A program made the position numbers and the translations under genes. DNA of 57,283 nucleotides from Lachnospiraceae bacterium (GTDB taxonomy: Bacteria > Bacillota > Clostridia > Lachnospirales > Lachnospiraceae), in contig CAJTGB010000030.1 in NCBI GenBank assembly GCA_910575835.1, positions 1-57,283 of the forward strand, given 5' to 3'. A model generated the notes under the pieces. It was not told where the DNA came from and searched no databases. It saw only the letters and a program-made list of their open reading frames with translations. This document shows, piece by piece, positions 25,482 to 35,294 of the stretch (within the stretch, counting starts at the first letter, position 1; every line of letters begins with the position of its first letter).

Positions 25482-25835
25482 CTATGCCAACTGTTTGATA
25501 CAATCGATCATGTGAGTATAATCCTTCTTAACCTGCTCCAAAAGCGGCTTCATATCCTCACTGAATTCCTGCCCGTTCCTCAGCCGCTCCGCCAGCTCAG
25601 AAGCAGACTGATACAAAGGTGTCAGAGATAGATTCTGGCACACTCCCTTCAGCGTATGAGCCGCCCGGAATGCCTCGTTCATATCCTGGGATGCAATAGA
25701 ATTCTCGAGCAGCTCATAGCTCTTGTCATCCAAAAGCTTCAGCACGAACTTCTGAACCCTCTCGTCCTTTCTGAGACGTCCCATCACATCCTCATAGTCC
25801 GCTCCTATAGCATCGTAACATTCTTTTACCGTCAT
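25482..25835 (-). CDS. Stand-alone histidine phosphotransfer (Hpt) protein
   Basis: A 117-residue four-helix Hpt domain with the phospho-acceptor H60 in AAHTLKGVCQNL. It lacks kinase parts, so it must relay phosphate between receiver domains. It is the last gene of a three-gene run. The likely donor is the second receiver of the hybrid kinase and the likely acceptor is the receiver of the HD-GYP/GGDEF protein 17 bases upstream. AGGAGG precedes the ATG. Confidence 0.88.
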   Translation of the reverse strand: MTVKECYDAIGADYEDVMGRLRKDERVQKFVLKLLDDKSYELLENSIASQDMNEAFRAAHTLKGVCQNLSLTPLYQSASELAERLRNGQEFSEDMKPLLEQVKKDYTHMIDCIKQLA

Positions 25836-25852
25836 TGTGCATCTCCTCCTTA

Positions 25853-27886
25853 TTATTCGTTATCATTTTTATAAAAACAGTAGTTATTCCTTCCTCCGCG
25901 CTTTACCTTATACAGCGCTATGTCCGCCATATGGAACAGCGAGTCGTAATCTCCGCCGCATTCCTTCGCATCGGCGACACCCATACTTACACTGATCGGA
26001 AACTCCTTATACTGGTCGCACAGCAGATGGAAAATACGGCTGACCAGAGGTTCGATCTCATCCTTGTACGGCATAAAGAGCAGGAATTCGTCTCCTCCCA
26101 TCCTGCAGACAATATCGAAGCTTCTGGTATTGCGTCTCATAATATCCGCCACATACTTAAGCACCTCGTCGCCGAACAGATGGCCGTATGTATCGTTCGC
26201 CTGTTTAAAATGATCCAGGTCAAACACAATTAGGACATACTTCCTCTCAACATCCTTGGACAGTATCGCCTCAATCTGGGTCTTCGCCGTCTTATGGTTC
26301 AGAAGGCCCGTCAGCGAATCATGAGCCGCCATAACCTGCAGGTGGTTCATCTTCTCCAGTTCATCATGGATATCCACGATCTTGCCGATAGCGCCGCTGT
26401 ATTCCGGCGGTTCCCAGGATGACCACATGGATCTTGCAATGACCTTGCTCCATCTCTCATGCCCGTTGATATTCAGGAGATATTTTTCCTCGATCACCGG
26501 ATCATCCGGCGTTGAATTCTCAAGCTGCTCCAACAGATGCAGGAAATCCCCTTCCGCGAATACCGATGTCGCAAATGCCTCCGTCTTCGGACTTAAGATC
26601 GTCTCCGGCATATTCAGGTACTTTGCTCCCCATTCGGAGAGAATCAGCATCTCAGGATTCACCGTGTACTCAAACTGTATCTCCTGAGACAGCTCCGCGA
26701 AGAACTGATACTTCACCCTCTCATGCTCCAGAAGCTTAAACGTCCGGTCAGAGACATCCAACTCACCGCTCTCCATCATCTGCTCTACCGCATCCAGCGC
26801 CTCTTCCTGGAAATTCTGCCCTTCTGAACGCGCAAGCTCTTCCTTAAGGTCTGCCGATGTCTCCTTAAGGCAGTTCATCAGGACCGGATTGAACACGCCG
26901 CATTCTCCGTTCAGGATCATCTCGACCGCTTTCTCATGGGAAAACGCCGCCTTATATACCCGCTTGCTGGTCAGGGCGTCATACACGTCCGCCAACGCCA
27001 CAACCTGCGCCGCAATGGGAATATCGTCTCCTTTTAATCCATCCGGATACCCTCTTCCGTCATAACGCTCATGATGCCACCGGCAGATCTGATATCCCAT
27101 CTGGATCAGCGGTTCATTCTCCCTAAGCGGTATATCCTGAAGAAGCCTTGCGCCCTCTAACGCATGCCCCTTCATGATCTCATACTCTTCATCTGTAAAG
27201 CGGCCGGGCTTGTTAAGAACCTCTGTAGGTATGGATATCTTCCCGATATCATGAAGTGCGGACGCATTGCAGATCATATATATGTCCTCCTGAGAGAGGC
27301 CGTACTCTTCCCGCTCTATCAGCCACTTCAGGAAAAATTCCGTCAGAGTCCTGATATGGAGTACATGAAGACCGCTCTCTCCGTTACGGAACTCAACGAT
27401 ATTTGACAGGATCTCGATCATCAGCTTGTTGTCGTTCTCCTTCTCCATGATCTGGTTGGTCACCATATGCGTAAGTTCCTTCTGCTTTGAGAAGAGAAGA
27501 ATCGTATTGACGACCCTGCGCCGGACAGTCTGCTCGTCAAACGGCCTGTTGATGTAATCCTGCACGCCAAGCTCATATGCCCTGTCTATATACGCCGGAA
27601 CAGTCTCCGCCGATATCATGATCACCGGGATGTCCTTGATCCAGTCATTCTTGTTCATGATCTCCAGCGTCTCGAATCCGTCCATAACCGGCATCATGAT
27701 ATCCAGAAGCATCAGAGATATCTCCTGCTCATGTTCATGCAGGATAGCCGACGCCTCCAATCCGTTCTCTGCCTCTATGATCTCATACTCGTTGGAAAGC
27801 ATGTCTGAAAGCAGGGCACGGTTGATCTCAGAATCGTCTACGATCAATATGATCTTCTTGTCAAAAACGTTTTTATTCCTGTTCAT
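25853..27886 (-). CDS. Response regulator with HD-GYP and GGDEF domains (c-di-GMP turnover)
   Basis: A 677-residue protein with a receiver domain (D17, D18, phospho-acceptor D62), an HD-GYP phosphodiesterase domain (ALHDIGKISIP, HHERYDGRGYPDGL) at about residues 170-340, a PAS-like linker, and a C-terminal GGDEF diguanylate cyclase. The cyclase keeps the active MGGDEF and an RSFD inhibitory site five residues before it. So one protein could both make and break c-di-GMP. The usual receiver lysine is R114 (NRPF). It should be switched by the adjacent phosphorelay. Confidence 0.92.
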   Translation of the reverse strand: MNRNKNVFDKKIILIVDDSEINRALLSDMLSNEYEIIEAENGLEASAILHEHEQEISLMLLDIMMPVMDGFETLEIMNKNDWIKDIPVIMISAETVPAYIDRAYELGVQDYINRPFDEQTVRRRVVNTILLFSKQKELTHMVTNQIMEKENDNKLMIEILSNIVEFRNGESGLHVLHIRTLTEFFLKWLIEREEYGLSQEDIYMICNASALHDIGKISIPTEVLNKPGRFTDEEYEIMKGHALEGARLLQDIPLRENEPLIQMGYQICRWHHERYDGRGYPDGLKGDDIPIAAQVVALADVYDALTSKRVYKAAFSHEKAVEMILNGECGVFNPVLMNCLKETSADLKEELARSEGQNFQEEALDAVEQMMESGELDVSDRTFKLLEHERVKYQFFAELSQEIQFEYTVNPEMLILSEWGAKYLNMPETILSPKTEAFATSVFAEGDFLHLLEQLENSTPDDPVIEEKYLLNINGHERWSKVIARSMWSSWEPPEYSGAIGKIVDIHDELEKMNHLQVMAAHDSLTGLLNHKTAKTQIEAILSKDVERKYVLIVFDLDHFKQANDTYGHLFGDEVLKYVADIMRRNTRSFDIVCRMGGDEFLLFMPYKDEIEPLVSRIFHLLCDQYKEFPISVSMGVADAKECGGDYDSLFHMADIALYKVKRGGRNNYCFYKNDNE

Positions 27887-27909
27887 GTATACCTCTTTCT
27901 AACACTCTG

Positions 27910-30450
27910 TTACCCTAAATATTTTCTCAGCAATTTCATAAGCTTTTGAATATCGATCGGCTTCGCCACGTGCTCGTTCATACCGCACTCAAGACACCGC
28001 TGGATATCTTCTGAGAACGCGTCCGCCGTCATGGCAATGATCGGCAGATCAGCGTCCGAACGGTCAAGCGCCCTGATCGCCCTAGCGGCTTCATAACCAT
28101 TCATGATCGGCATACGGATATCCATCAGAACCGCATCATAGTAACCCAGATCGGACTGTTCAAATGTATCCACGCAGATCTGCCCGTTCTCCGCCCAGTC
28201 CACTTCAAAACCGGCATCCACAAGAATATCCTCCGCGATCTCCCAGTTCAGTTCATTATCCTCCGCCAACAGGATACGAAGACCTTCGAACCTCTGTACA
28301 GTTTCCTCTCTCTTCTCTTCCCTTGTATCTCCTTCCATATAGCGGCTAAGCCCGAGATACAGATTGGATTTGAACAGCGGCTTGGAGATAAATCCCTGAG
28401 CACCCGCGGCACGCGCCTCGTCCTCAATATCGCTCCAGTCATACGCGGATATGATAAGGATCGGCAGCGCATCTCCTACGATCTTCCTGATCTCTCTGGC
28501 TGTTTCAAGTCCGTTCATATCCGGCATCTTCCAATCCAGAAGAACGATCTCGTATTCCATATTCCTTCTGTGATGATCGGCGATCATCCTCAATGCATCT
28601 CTTCCGTTCAGAGCCCATTCTGCCTGCACTCCGATCTCCTTTAACGCGGACGCCGCACTATAGCACAGATCTTCATTGTTATCCACCACCAGAAGTCTCC
28701 ACGGCGGAAGGATCATCTCTTCTTCATCCACGGTTGCCTTCTCCAGATCCAGGATCACATGGAATTCACTTCCCTTACCCTGCTTGCTGTCCACCTCGAT
28801 CGTGCCGCCCATCATATCCACGATCACCTTCGTGATCGACATTCCAAGACCTGTTCCCTCGATCTTCTGTACCTTCATATCTTCTCTGGAGAATGTATCG
28901 AATATCTTCTTCTGGAACTCCTCCGACATTCCGATTCCGTTATCCTTCACCCGGAAATGACAGCGCACATGGGCGTCGTCCACCGGAGATTCCTCCTGGG
29001 ACAGATATACGTTGATCCGCCCCTCCTTAGGCGTGAACTTGACCGCATTCGAAAGAAGATTGATCAATATCTGATTGAGACGTACGCCGTCACAGCATAC
29101 CATCTCCGTATATATATTCTGAATGAAAATGTCAAAATGCTGGTTCTTGTCCTTAATCTGAGGCTGAACGATATTGACCAGCGCCTCCATAACCTCTCTC
29201 AGAGACAGGATGTCCATATTCATTGATAATTTGCCGCTCTCAATCTTCGACATATCCAGAACGTCATTGATCAACCCCAGCAAATGCCGGCTTGACAGGC
29301 TGATCTTCTTAAGGCAGTCCTGAACACGCAGCGGATCGTCCACATTCGCCATCGCGATCGCCGTCATACCTACGATCCCGTTCATCGGCGTACGGATATC
29401 GTGGCTCATGCTGGACAGGAATTCGCTCTTTGCCTGACTGGCCTGGAACGCACGCTTCTCCGCACGTTCAAGCTCTCTTAACTGCTGCTGTGTCAGCCGG
29501 TAATACAGCACGAAGATGACCGCCACCGCGAACAGTATCACTCCGCACGCTGCCAGGATCAAGCCCTGCTGCTGACTGTTCAGATTCATGATCGCATCGT
29601 CAAGAATTCCATAAGGCATGACAGATACCAGATACCAGTCCGTCTCATCAAGCGGCGCACAATAGAGATGCTGATGTATCCCGTTCTTATCTTCCAGCAG
29701 CGCAGAGTAATTCTCTTCCGCTTCGATTGCCGTCTTCAGTTCATCCACATAATGTCCCGGTCCCTTCGGATCATTCTGTGAGATCGTCTCTTCTATGCGT
29801 GAAAAATAATTATCGCGGAATGCGTCCCCCGACCGGACTACAAATTCTCCGTCCTTGCGGATAATATGGGAATAGACCATGGAGCTGTCCCCTTCAAGGA
29901 CAAGCGCCTCCTCCAGATATTTCATAGGCATACCCGCTACCACCACGTCACTGGTCCCTCCGTCCTGCATCGGATATGCCGCATCGACCACCATCAGAAG
30001 CAGCTTTTCGTCGCTCTTGCTGAAACCGCTTGTAATGGACTTGTCCGCATCTGACATAACATCCTGGAATTCATCCTCACTTAAAAAACGCACTGATTCC
30101 CCATAGATCGTCTCGCTTCCGCCGTCCTTCCGGTACAGTCCCAGATGTTCAAATTCCCTGATATCAGCACTGAGTGCAAGCTCCTCCAACATCTCCTTCC
30201 CGTAGGTGACTGATTCCGGAGGCGTCCGCCGTATCAAAGCTTCCACACGCGAAACCTGAAGATCGATGATCGCATCAAACTTCTGCTGCAGCTGTGTACT
30301 CATCTCCGACATATAGAGCGATCCCACCTCATTGATCGCATTATAGCTCTTCCCCCCCATAACTGATCCAAGCCAGACAAAAATGACGATACACAACACC
30401 ACCAGACAACTGACGCTGGTAAGTAAAAATTTCTTCGTATTATTAAACAT
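27910..30450 (-). CDS. Hybrid sensor histidine kinase with two receivers
   Basis: An 846-residue membrane kinase. Membrane segments lie near residues 9-31 and 300-322, enclosing an external Cache-like sensor (ending DETDWYLVSVMPYG). A HisKA box follows (FLSSMSHDIRTPMNG), then the ATPase (GTGLGMSITK), then two receivers: one with VLLDWKMPDMNG and one with VLMDIRMPIMNG. No Hpt is fused; a separate one is encoded in the operon. It is the first gene of the c-di-GMP cluster and divergent from the PilZ gene. Confidence 0.92.
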   Translation of the reverse strand: MFNNTKKFLLTSVSCLVVLCIVIFVWLGSVMGGKSYNAINEVGSLYMSEMSTQLQQKFDAIIDLQVSRVEALIRRTPPESVTYGKEMLEELALSADIREFEHLGLYRKDGGSETIYGESVRFLSEDEFQDVMSDADKSITSGFSKSDEKLLLMVVDAAYPMQDGGTSDVVVAGMPMKYLEEALVLEGDSSMVYSHIIRKDGEFVVRSGDAFRDNYFSRIEETISQNDPKGPGHYVDELKTAIEAEENYSALLEDKNGIHQHLYCAPLDETDWYLVSVMPYGILDDAIMNLNSQQQGLILAACGVILFAVAVIFVLYYRLTQQQLRELERAEKRAFQASQAKSEFLSSMSHDIRTPMNGIVGMTAIAMANVDDPLRVQDCLKKISLSSRHLLGLINDVLDMSKIESGKLSMNMDILSLREVMEALVNIVQPQIKDKNQHFDIFIQNIYTEMVCCDGVRLNQILINLLSNAVKFTPKEGRINVYLSQEESPVDDAHVRCHFRVKDNGIGMSEEFQKKIFDTFSREDMKVQKIEGTGLGMSITKVIVDMMGGTIEVDSKQGKGSEFHVILDLEKATVDEEEMILPPWRLLVVDNNEDLCYSAASALKEIGVQAEWALNGRDALRMIADHHRRNMEYEIVLLDWKMPDMNGLETAREIRKIVGDALPILIISAYDWSDIEDEARAAGAQGFISKPLFKSNLYLGLSRYMEGDTREEKREETVQRFEGLRILLAEDNELNWEIAEDILVDAGFEVDWAENGQICVDTFEQSDLGYYDAVLMDIRMPIMNGYEAARAIRALDRSDADLPIIAMTADAFSEDIQRCLECGMNEHVAKPIDIQKLMKLLRKYLG

Positions 30451-30671
30451 CCTTTATCCCCCTATGCCTGATTAATACGCTTCATGAGCAAACATACGCC
30501 GTCTATATCCATAACGCAATATTCCAAAAAATAAAGCCAACATCAATAATGCCTACGTTGCCTTGCACTTATTATAAACAATCTTACCTGTGAAATCAAT
30601 TAATTTCTGAAATTTTCCACGGGCTGAAACACTTTCGCCTCAGTGCTTTCGTCTCAATTCACAAATAGTGA

Positions 30672-30700
30672 TTGCATTTCAAATGTCAGCGTGATAAAAT
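30672..30700 (+). promoter_or_regulatory. Sigma-A-type promoter for the PilZ gene
   Basis: TTGCAT (30672-30677) and TAAAAT (30695-30700) are 17 bases apart, 48 bases before the PilZ start. The remaining 298-bp gap between the divergent genes holds nothing else I recognise. Confidence 0.55.
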
Positions 30701-30748
30701 TAATTCAGTTAAACGGCACTTCTATTTTAAGGAGGAATTTTTAAAGTT

Positions 30749-31354
30749 ATGATTTTAAAGAGCTGCAACACATGCATCATCTACGGGTCTGATCCCGATA
30801 TCGTAGTAAAGGCCAGAGTAAGATGTGCAGACGATAAGATTACATTGCATTTTGATGACAACAATGAACTGGGAACCAAGACAGACCGGCTTCAGGTAGA
30901 CTTCTGCGACAGTCAGGTCGGTTATATCAAGACCTTCTGCGAACTCGAGATACGCAAGAACGAGGATCCCTATGTCTTAGAACCCTGGATGGCTGACTGT
31001 AAGATACTGGAGATGATACAGATCCTCCAACGCCAGAAGGAACTCCGTGTGCGCATGGTCAAAGAAGTGAACTTTATCTCCCTCAATCACGGCCGTTTCA
31101 GCGGCATCATCCAGAACATCAGTGTAGGCGGTCTCTACATGACTACAAAAACACGTCTTGACATAGATGATGAATTTGAATTCGAATATTGTTTTATGAA
31201 GAAGACCCAGGAAGTAAGGGCCAAGATCCTGCGCGTAACTAACATCCGCGAGGGACATTACGGCTACGGATGCCAGTTTGTTAATCACTCCAAAGGAGCC
31301 GAGCGAGACATCCGTCAGTATGTGTACAGACAGCAGTTGAACAAGGCCTGGTAA
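30749..31354 (+). CDS. PilZ-domain c-di-GMP effector
   Basis: A 201-residue protein with a YcgR-like N-terminal half and a C-terminal PilZ domain. The c-di-GMP contacts are present: R95-QKEL-R100 and the N123-I-S-V-G-G motif. It should bind c-di-GMP and act on an unknown partner. Being divergent from a gene run that makes and degrades c-di-GMP, it probably reads the local signal. AAGGAGG lies 13 bases before the ATG. Confidence 0.88.
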   Translation: MILKSCNTCIIYGSDPDIVVKARVRCADDKITLHFDDNNELGTKTDRLQVDFCDSQVGYIKTFCELEIRKNEDPYVLEPWMADCKILEMIQILQRQKELRVRMVKEVNFISLNHGRFSGIIQNISVGGLYMTTKTRLDIDDEFEFEYCFMKKTQEVRAKILRVTNIREGHYGYGCQFVNHSKGAERDIRQYVYRQQLNKAW

Positions 31355-31413
31355 TTGCCGCAATATACATATTTTTATACAGATCTGTGCATAAGCGCTG
31401 TATATAAGTTTAC

Positions 31414-31480
31414 GGGCTGTCCCAATACGATACTACTTGCCGTTCGGCATTATAAGACCGTATTGGGACAGCCCTTTTTA
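31414..31480 (+). terminator. Strong terminator of the PilZ gene
   Basis: GGGCTGTCCCAATACG (31414-31429) pairs perfectly over 16 bases with 31459-31474, followed by a T run. The 29-base loop has a smaller internal fold. It lies between converging PilZ and purL genes. Confidence 0.9.
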
Positions 31481-31510
31481 CTTCTTTTTTATCTAAAAAA
31501 CATCAAGATA

Positions 31511-34500
31511 TTATCTGAAATATTCAACGCCGGATTCAAAGATCTTAAGATCCTGCTCCCCGTATATGTTCACAGCCACAGACCTTGCGCGCCTCTCAGA
31601 GTGCGCCATCTTACCGAACACACGGCCGTCCGGGCTGGTGATACCCTCGATGGCACAGTAGGAGCCGTTCACGTTCCATTCCTCATCCATCGTGATATTC
31701 CCCGCCGGATCACAATACTGGGTTGCAACCTGACCGTTTGCGAACAGCTTATCGATCCATTCCTGATTCGCCACAAACCTTCCTTCACCATGGGAAGCCG
31801 GATTCGTGTACACCTTGCCAAGCTCCGCCTTCATAAGCCACGGAGACTTATTGGTAACCACTTTCGTATAGACCATCTTAGAGATATGACGTCCGATCGT
31901 ATTATAGGTCAGTGTTGGCGATGCCTCGTCCTGTCCGGTGATCCTGCCGTCAGGAACCAGTCCGAGCTTGATAAGAGTCTGGAATCCGTTGCAGATACCA
32001 AGCACCAGTCCGTCGCGCTCATTCAGCAGCCGCTCCACCGCTTCCTTCATCTTCGCATTCTGGAATGCTGTAGCAAAGAACTTGGCAGAACCATCCGGTT
32101 CATCTCCCGCGCTGAAACCTCCCGGGAACATGATGATCTGAGACTGGTCAATAGCCTTCTCAAAAACGCTTACCGAATCAAGGATATCTTCTGCATTCAG
32201 ATTCCGGAATACCTTGACGATAGTATTCGCTCCCGCTCTCTGGAACGCCCTGGCGCTGTCATACTCACAGTTGGTTCCGGGGAATACCGGGATAAATACT
32301 GTCGGCTGCGCGATCTTATGGGTACAGATATGAACGTCCTTCGTATCGTACAGTCCCTTCTCGAGCTTCTCCTCCTGGCCCTCTGCCCCGGAATTCGTCG
32401 GGAATACCTTCTCTAACGGTTCCTTCCAGGCCGCCTCGGCGTCGGAAACCGCGATCGAAACATCTCTGTAATTAATCACCGGCTGATCCAGCACTTCACC
32501 GATCACCGTATAAGTGATCTGAAGCTGTCCGACCTTCTCTGCCGGCACTTCAGCGATAATATCACCGAACGCAGGCACGAACAGATCTCTCTCGTCCACA
32601 TTATGCTCAATCTTAACTCCCATCCGGTTACCAAAGGCCATCTTGCTGACGGCAGCCGCGATTCCGTGCCGGTCAAGTGCATACGCCGACAGGATCTTGC
32701 CTTCACGGATATCCTGGGTGAACTTCCCGTATTGCTCCATTACCTTCCCGTAAACCGGAATATCATATTCGTCTGTCATGGTCCGAAGCCATACCAGCTT
32801 GCTTCCCGCTCTCTTAAGCTCCGGTGTGATGATATCCTTCTCTCTTGCCACATCCACCGCGAACGATACCAGAGTCGGCGGAACATCAATATCCTCAAAG
32901 GTACCGGACATACTGTCCTTGCCTCCGATAGACGGCAGGCCAAATCCGAGCTGCGCATGGTACGCCCCCAAAAGCGCCGCGAACGGCTGGCTCCATCTGT
33001 GCGGATCCTCCGTCATACGGCGGAAATATTCCTGGAAGGTAAACCGGATCTTGCTGTGGTCGCCGCCGGAAGCCACGATCTTCGCCACAGATTCCGTTAC
33101 CGCATAGGCAGCACCGTGATACGGACTCCAGGTAGACAGATACGGGTCAAATCCGTAGCTCATCATGGTCACCGTATCGCAATCGCCCGTCAATACCGGA
33201 AGCTTGGCAACCATAGCCTGCGTCTCCGTCGTCTGATACTGTCCGCCGTGAGGCATGAATACCGAAGCCGCTCCGATGGAACCGTCGAACATCTCCACAA
33301 GCCCCTTCTGAGAGCACACATTCAGATCCCTCAAGGTACTCATCCACTTCTCTCTTACATCTGAGATCTCTTCCCTTACAAGGATACTGTCCTTTCTGTT
33401 CGGGATATCCACGGCAACCTCTGTCTCCTGGTGCGCTCCGTTGGTATCGAGGAACGCGCGGGAGAGATTCACGATCTCCTTCCCTCTCCAGGACAGCACA
33501 AGCCTTGCATCCTCCGTCACTGTTGCAACACAGGTCGCTTCTAAGTTCTCCTCTTTGGCATATCCCATGAATGTGTCCACATCCTTTGGATCCACTACAA
33601 CAGCCATACGCTCCTGGGACTCGGAGATGGCGATCTCCGTTCCGTCAAGACCCGCATACTTCTTAGGAACCTTATCCAGATCTACCCTGAGACCATCCGC
33701 CAGCTCCCCGATAGCAACCGAGACTCCGCCGGCGCCAAAATCGTTGCACTTCTTGATCAGACGGCTGACCTCTTCCCTTCGGAACAAGCGCTGGATCTTG
33801 CGCTCAGTCGGCGGATTACCCTTCTGAACCTCCGCGCCGCAGGTCTTCGTGGATTCCTCCGTATGCACCTTGGAGGAACCTGTCGCACCGCCGCAGCCGT
33901 CTCTTCCGGTACGTCCGCCCAGAAGGATAATAATATCTCCCGGATCCGACGTCTCACGGATCACTGCACGCCTTGGAGCCGCCCCCAATACTGCTCCGAT
34001 CTCCATGCGCTTCGCCACATAATTCGGATGGTAGATCTCCTTTACCGTTCCTGTCGCAAGGCCGATCTGATTACCGTATGAACTGTAGCCGCAGGCCGCC
34101 TCGCGGACCAGCTTCTTCTGCGGCAGCTTGCCCTTCATGGTATCGTTGACCGGCACCGTCGGATCCGCCGCCCCTGTTACGCGCATAGCCTGATATACAT
34201 AGGTACGCCCTGACAGAGGATCTCGGATCGCTCCTCCAAGACAGGTCGCCGCACCGCCGAAAGGCTCGATCTCTGTGGGATGGTTGTGCGTCTCATTCTT
34301 AAAATTCACAAGCCACTCTTCCTTCGTTCCGTCCACTTCAACCGGAACGACGATACTGCAGGCGTTGATCTCATCCGACTCCTCCTGATCTGCAAGCTTC
34401 CCTTCTTTCTTAAGCTTACGCATCGCCATAAGAGCCAGATCCATCAGACACACAAACTTGTCTTCCCTGCCCTTGAAGATCTCACTGTGATCATTCAAAT

Positions 34501-35278
34501 ACTGCCTGTAAGTATCTTCGATCGGCTTCCTGTAATCTCCTTCCCCAAAAGACACCTTCGTAAGCTCAGTTGAAAATGTCGTGTGACGGCAGTGATCGGA
34601 CCAGTATGTATCCAGCACCCGAATCTCTGTCATAGACGGATCCCTGGCTTCTTCCTCACAGAAATACTTCCGGATATGAAGGAAATCCTTAAAAGTCATA
34701 GCCAGTCCCAACGAATCATACAGCTCCTTAAGCTTCTCTTCCTCCATGTCCCTGAAACCGTCAAATATGATCACATCCTCCGGCTCATCGAAGCTTGCCG
34801 CGAGCGTATCCGGCTTCTCCATGCCGGTCTCCCTGGAATCTACCGGATTGATACAGTGCGCCTTGATTGCCTCGAATTCTTCGTCAGAGATGATCCCGCA
34901 GCTTCCCTGTATCACGTAGGTCGTCGCCGTATGGATCACCGGCTGCTCGTCCTCCTTGATAAACTGTACGCACTGTACGGCTGAATCCGCTCTCTGGTCA
35001 AACTGCCCCGGCAGGAATTCTACGGAGAAGACCCTGCTCTCCTGTGCGGCCGGAAATTCTTCATGATACAGCACATCCACCGGAGGCTCCGCAAATACTC
35101 CGTTACAAGCCTTCTGAAAAGTCTCTTCGGAAATATTCTCTACATCGTAACGGATCAGTACCCTCACATCCGCTACATCCTTAATGCCGAGATAATTGTT
35201 GATCTCCTGCTTCAAATCCTGCGCCTGTACCCCGAATCCTTCCTTCTTTTCCACATATACACGTCTTACACCACTCAT
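31511..35278 (-). CDS. purL: Phosphoribosylformylglycinamidine synthase (single-chain)
   Basis: A 1,255-residue enzyme of purine synthesis that converts FGAR and glutamine to FGAM. The synthetase part is followed by a fused glutaminase of the PurQ type with nucleophile C1096 in GLVLGICNGFQTL, and FPGTNCEYD near its start. The synthetase has the expected glycine-rich loops (NHPTEIEPFGGAATC, GKDSMSGTFED). Many Firmicutes split this enzyme into PurS, PurL and PurQ; the long fused form occurs in Clostridia of this kind. GGAGG precedes the ATG. No other pur gene is next to it. Confidence 0.95.
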   Translation of the reverse strand: MSGVRRVYVEKKEGFGVQAQDLKQEINNYLGIKDVADVRVLIRYDVENISEETFQKACNGVFAEPPVDVLYHEEFPAAQESRVFSVEFLPGQFDQRADSAVQCVQFIKEDEQPVIHTATTYVIQGSCGIISDEEFEAIKAHCINPVDSRETGMEKPDTLAASFDEPEDVIIFDGFRDMEEEKLKELYDSLGLAMTFKDFLHIRKYFCEEEARDPSMTEIRVLDTYWSDHCRHTTFSTELTKVSFGEGDYRKPIEDTYRQYLNDHSEIFKGREDKFVCLMDLALMAMRKLKKEGKLADQEESDEINACSIVVPVEVDGTKEEWLVNFKNETHNHPTEIEPFGGAATCLGGAIRDPLSGRTYVYQAMRVTGAADPTVPVNDTMKGKLPQKKLVREAACGYSSYGNQIGLATGTVKEIYHPNYVAKRMEIGAVLGAAPRRAVIRETSDPGDIIILLGGRTGRDGCGGATGSSKVHTEESTKTCGAEVQKGNPPTERKIQRLFRREEVSRLIKKCNDFGAGGVSVAIGELADGLRVDLDKVPKKYAGLDGTEIAISESQERMAVVVDPKDVDTFMGYAKEENLEATCVATVTEDARLVLSWRGKEIVNLSRAFLDTNGAHQETEVAVDIPNRKDSILVREEISDVREKWMSTLRDLNVCSQKGLVEMFDGSIGAASVFMPHGGQYQTTETQAMVAKLPVLTGDCDTVTMMSYGFDPYLSTWSPYHGAAYAVTESVAKIVASGGDHSKIRFTFQEYFRRMTEDPHRWSQPFAALLGAYHAQLGFGLPSIGGKDSMSGTFEDIDVPPTLVSFAVDVAREKDIITPELKRAGSKLVWLRTMTDEYDIPVYGKVMEQYGKFTQDIREGKILSAYALDRHGIAAAVSKMAFGNRMGVKIEHNVDERDLFVPAFGDIIAEVPAEKVGQLQITYTVIGEVLDQPVINYRDVSIAVSDAEAAWKEPLEKVFPTNSGAEGQEEKLEKGLYDTKDVHICTHKIAQPTVFIPVFPGTNCEYDSARAFQRAGANTIVKVFRNLNAEDILDSVSVFEKAIDQSQIIMFPGGFSAGDEPDGSAKFFATAFQNAKMKEAVERLLNERDGLVLGICNGFQTLIKLGLVPDGRITGQDEASPTLTYNTIGRHISKMVYTKVVTNKSPWLMKAELGKVYTNPASHGEGRFVANQEWIDKLFANGQVATQYCDPAGNITMDEEWNVNGSYCAIEGITSPDGRVFGKMAHSERRARSVAVNIYGEQDLKIFESGVEYFR

Positions 35279-35294
35279 AAATCATCCTCCATAC

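Noticed and set aside
31355-32416. 353-residue plus-strand frame opposite the end of purL
   Set aside because: It includes the PilZ terminator and the antisense of the PurL glutaminase domain; not a gene.
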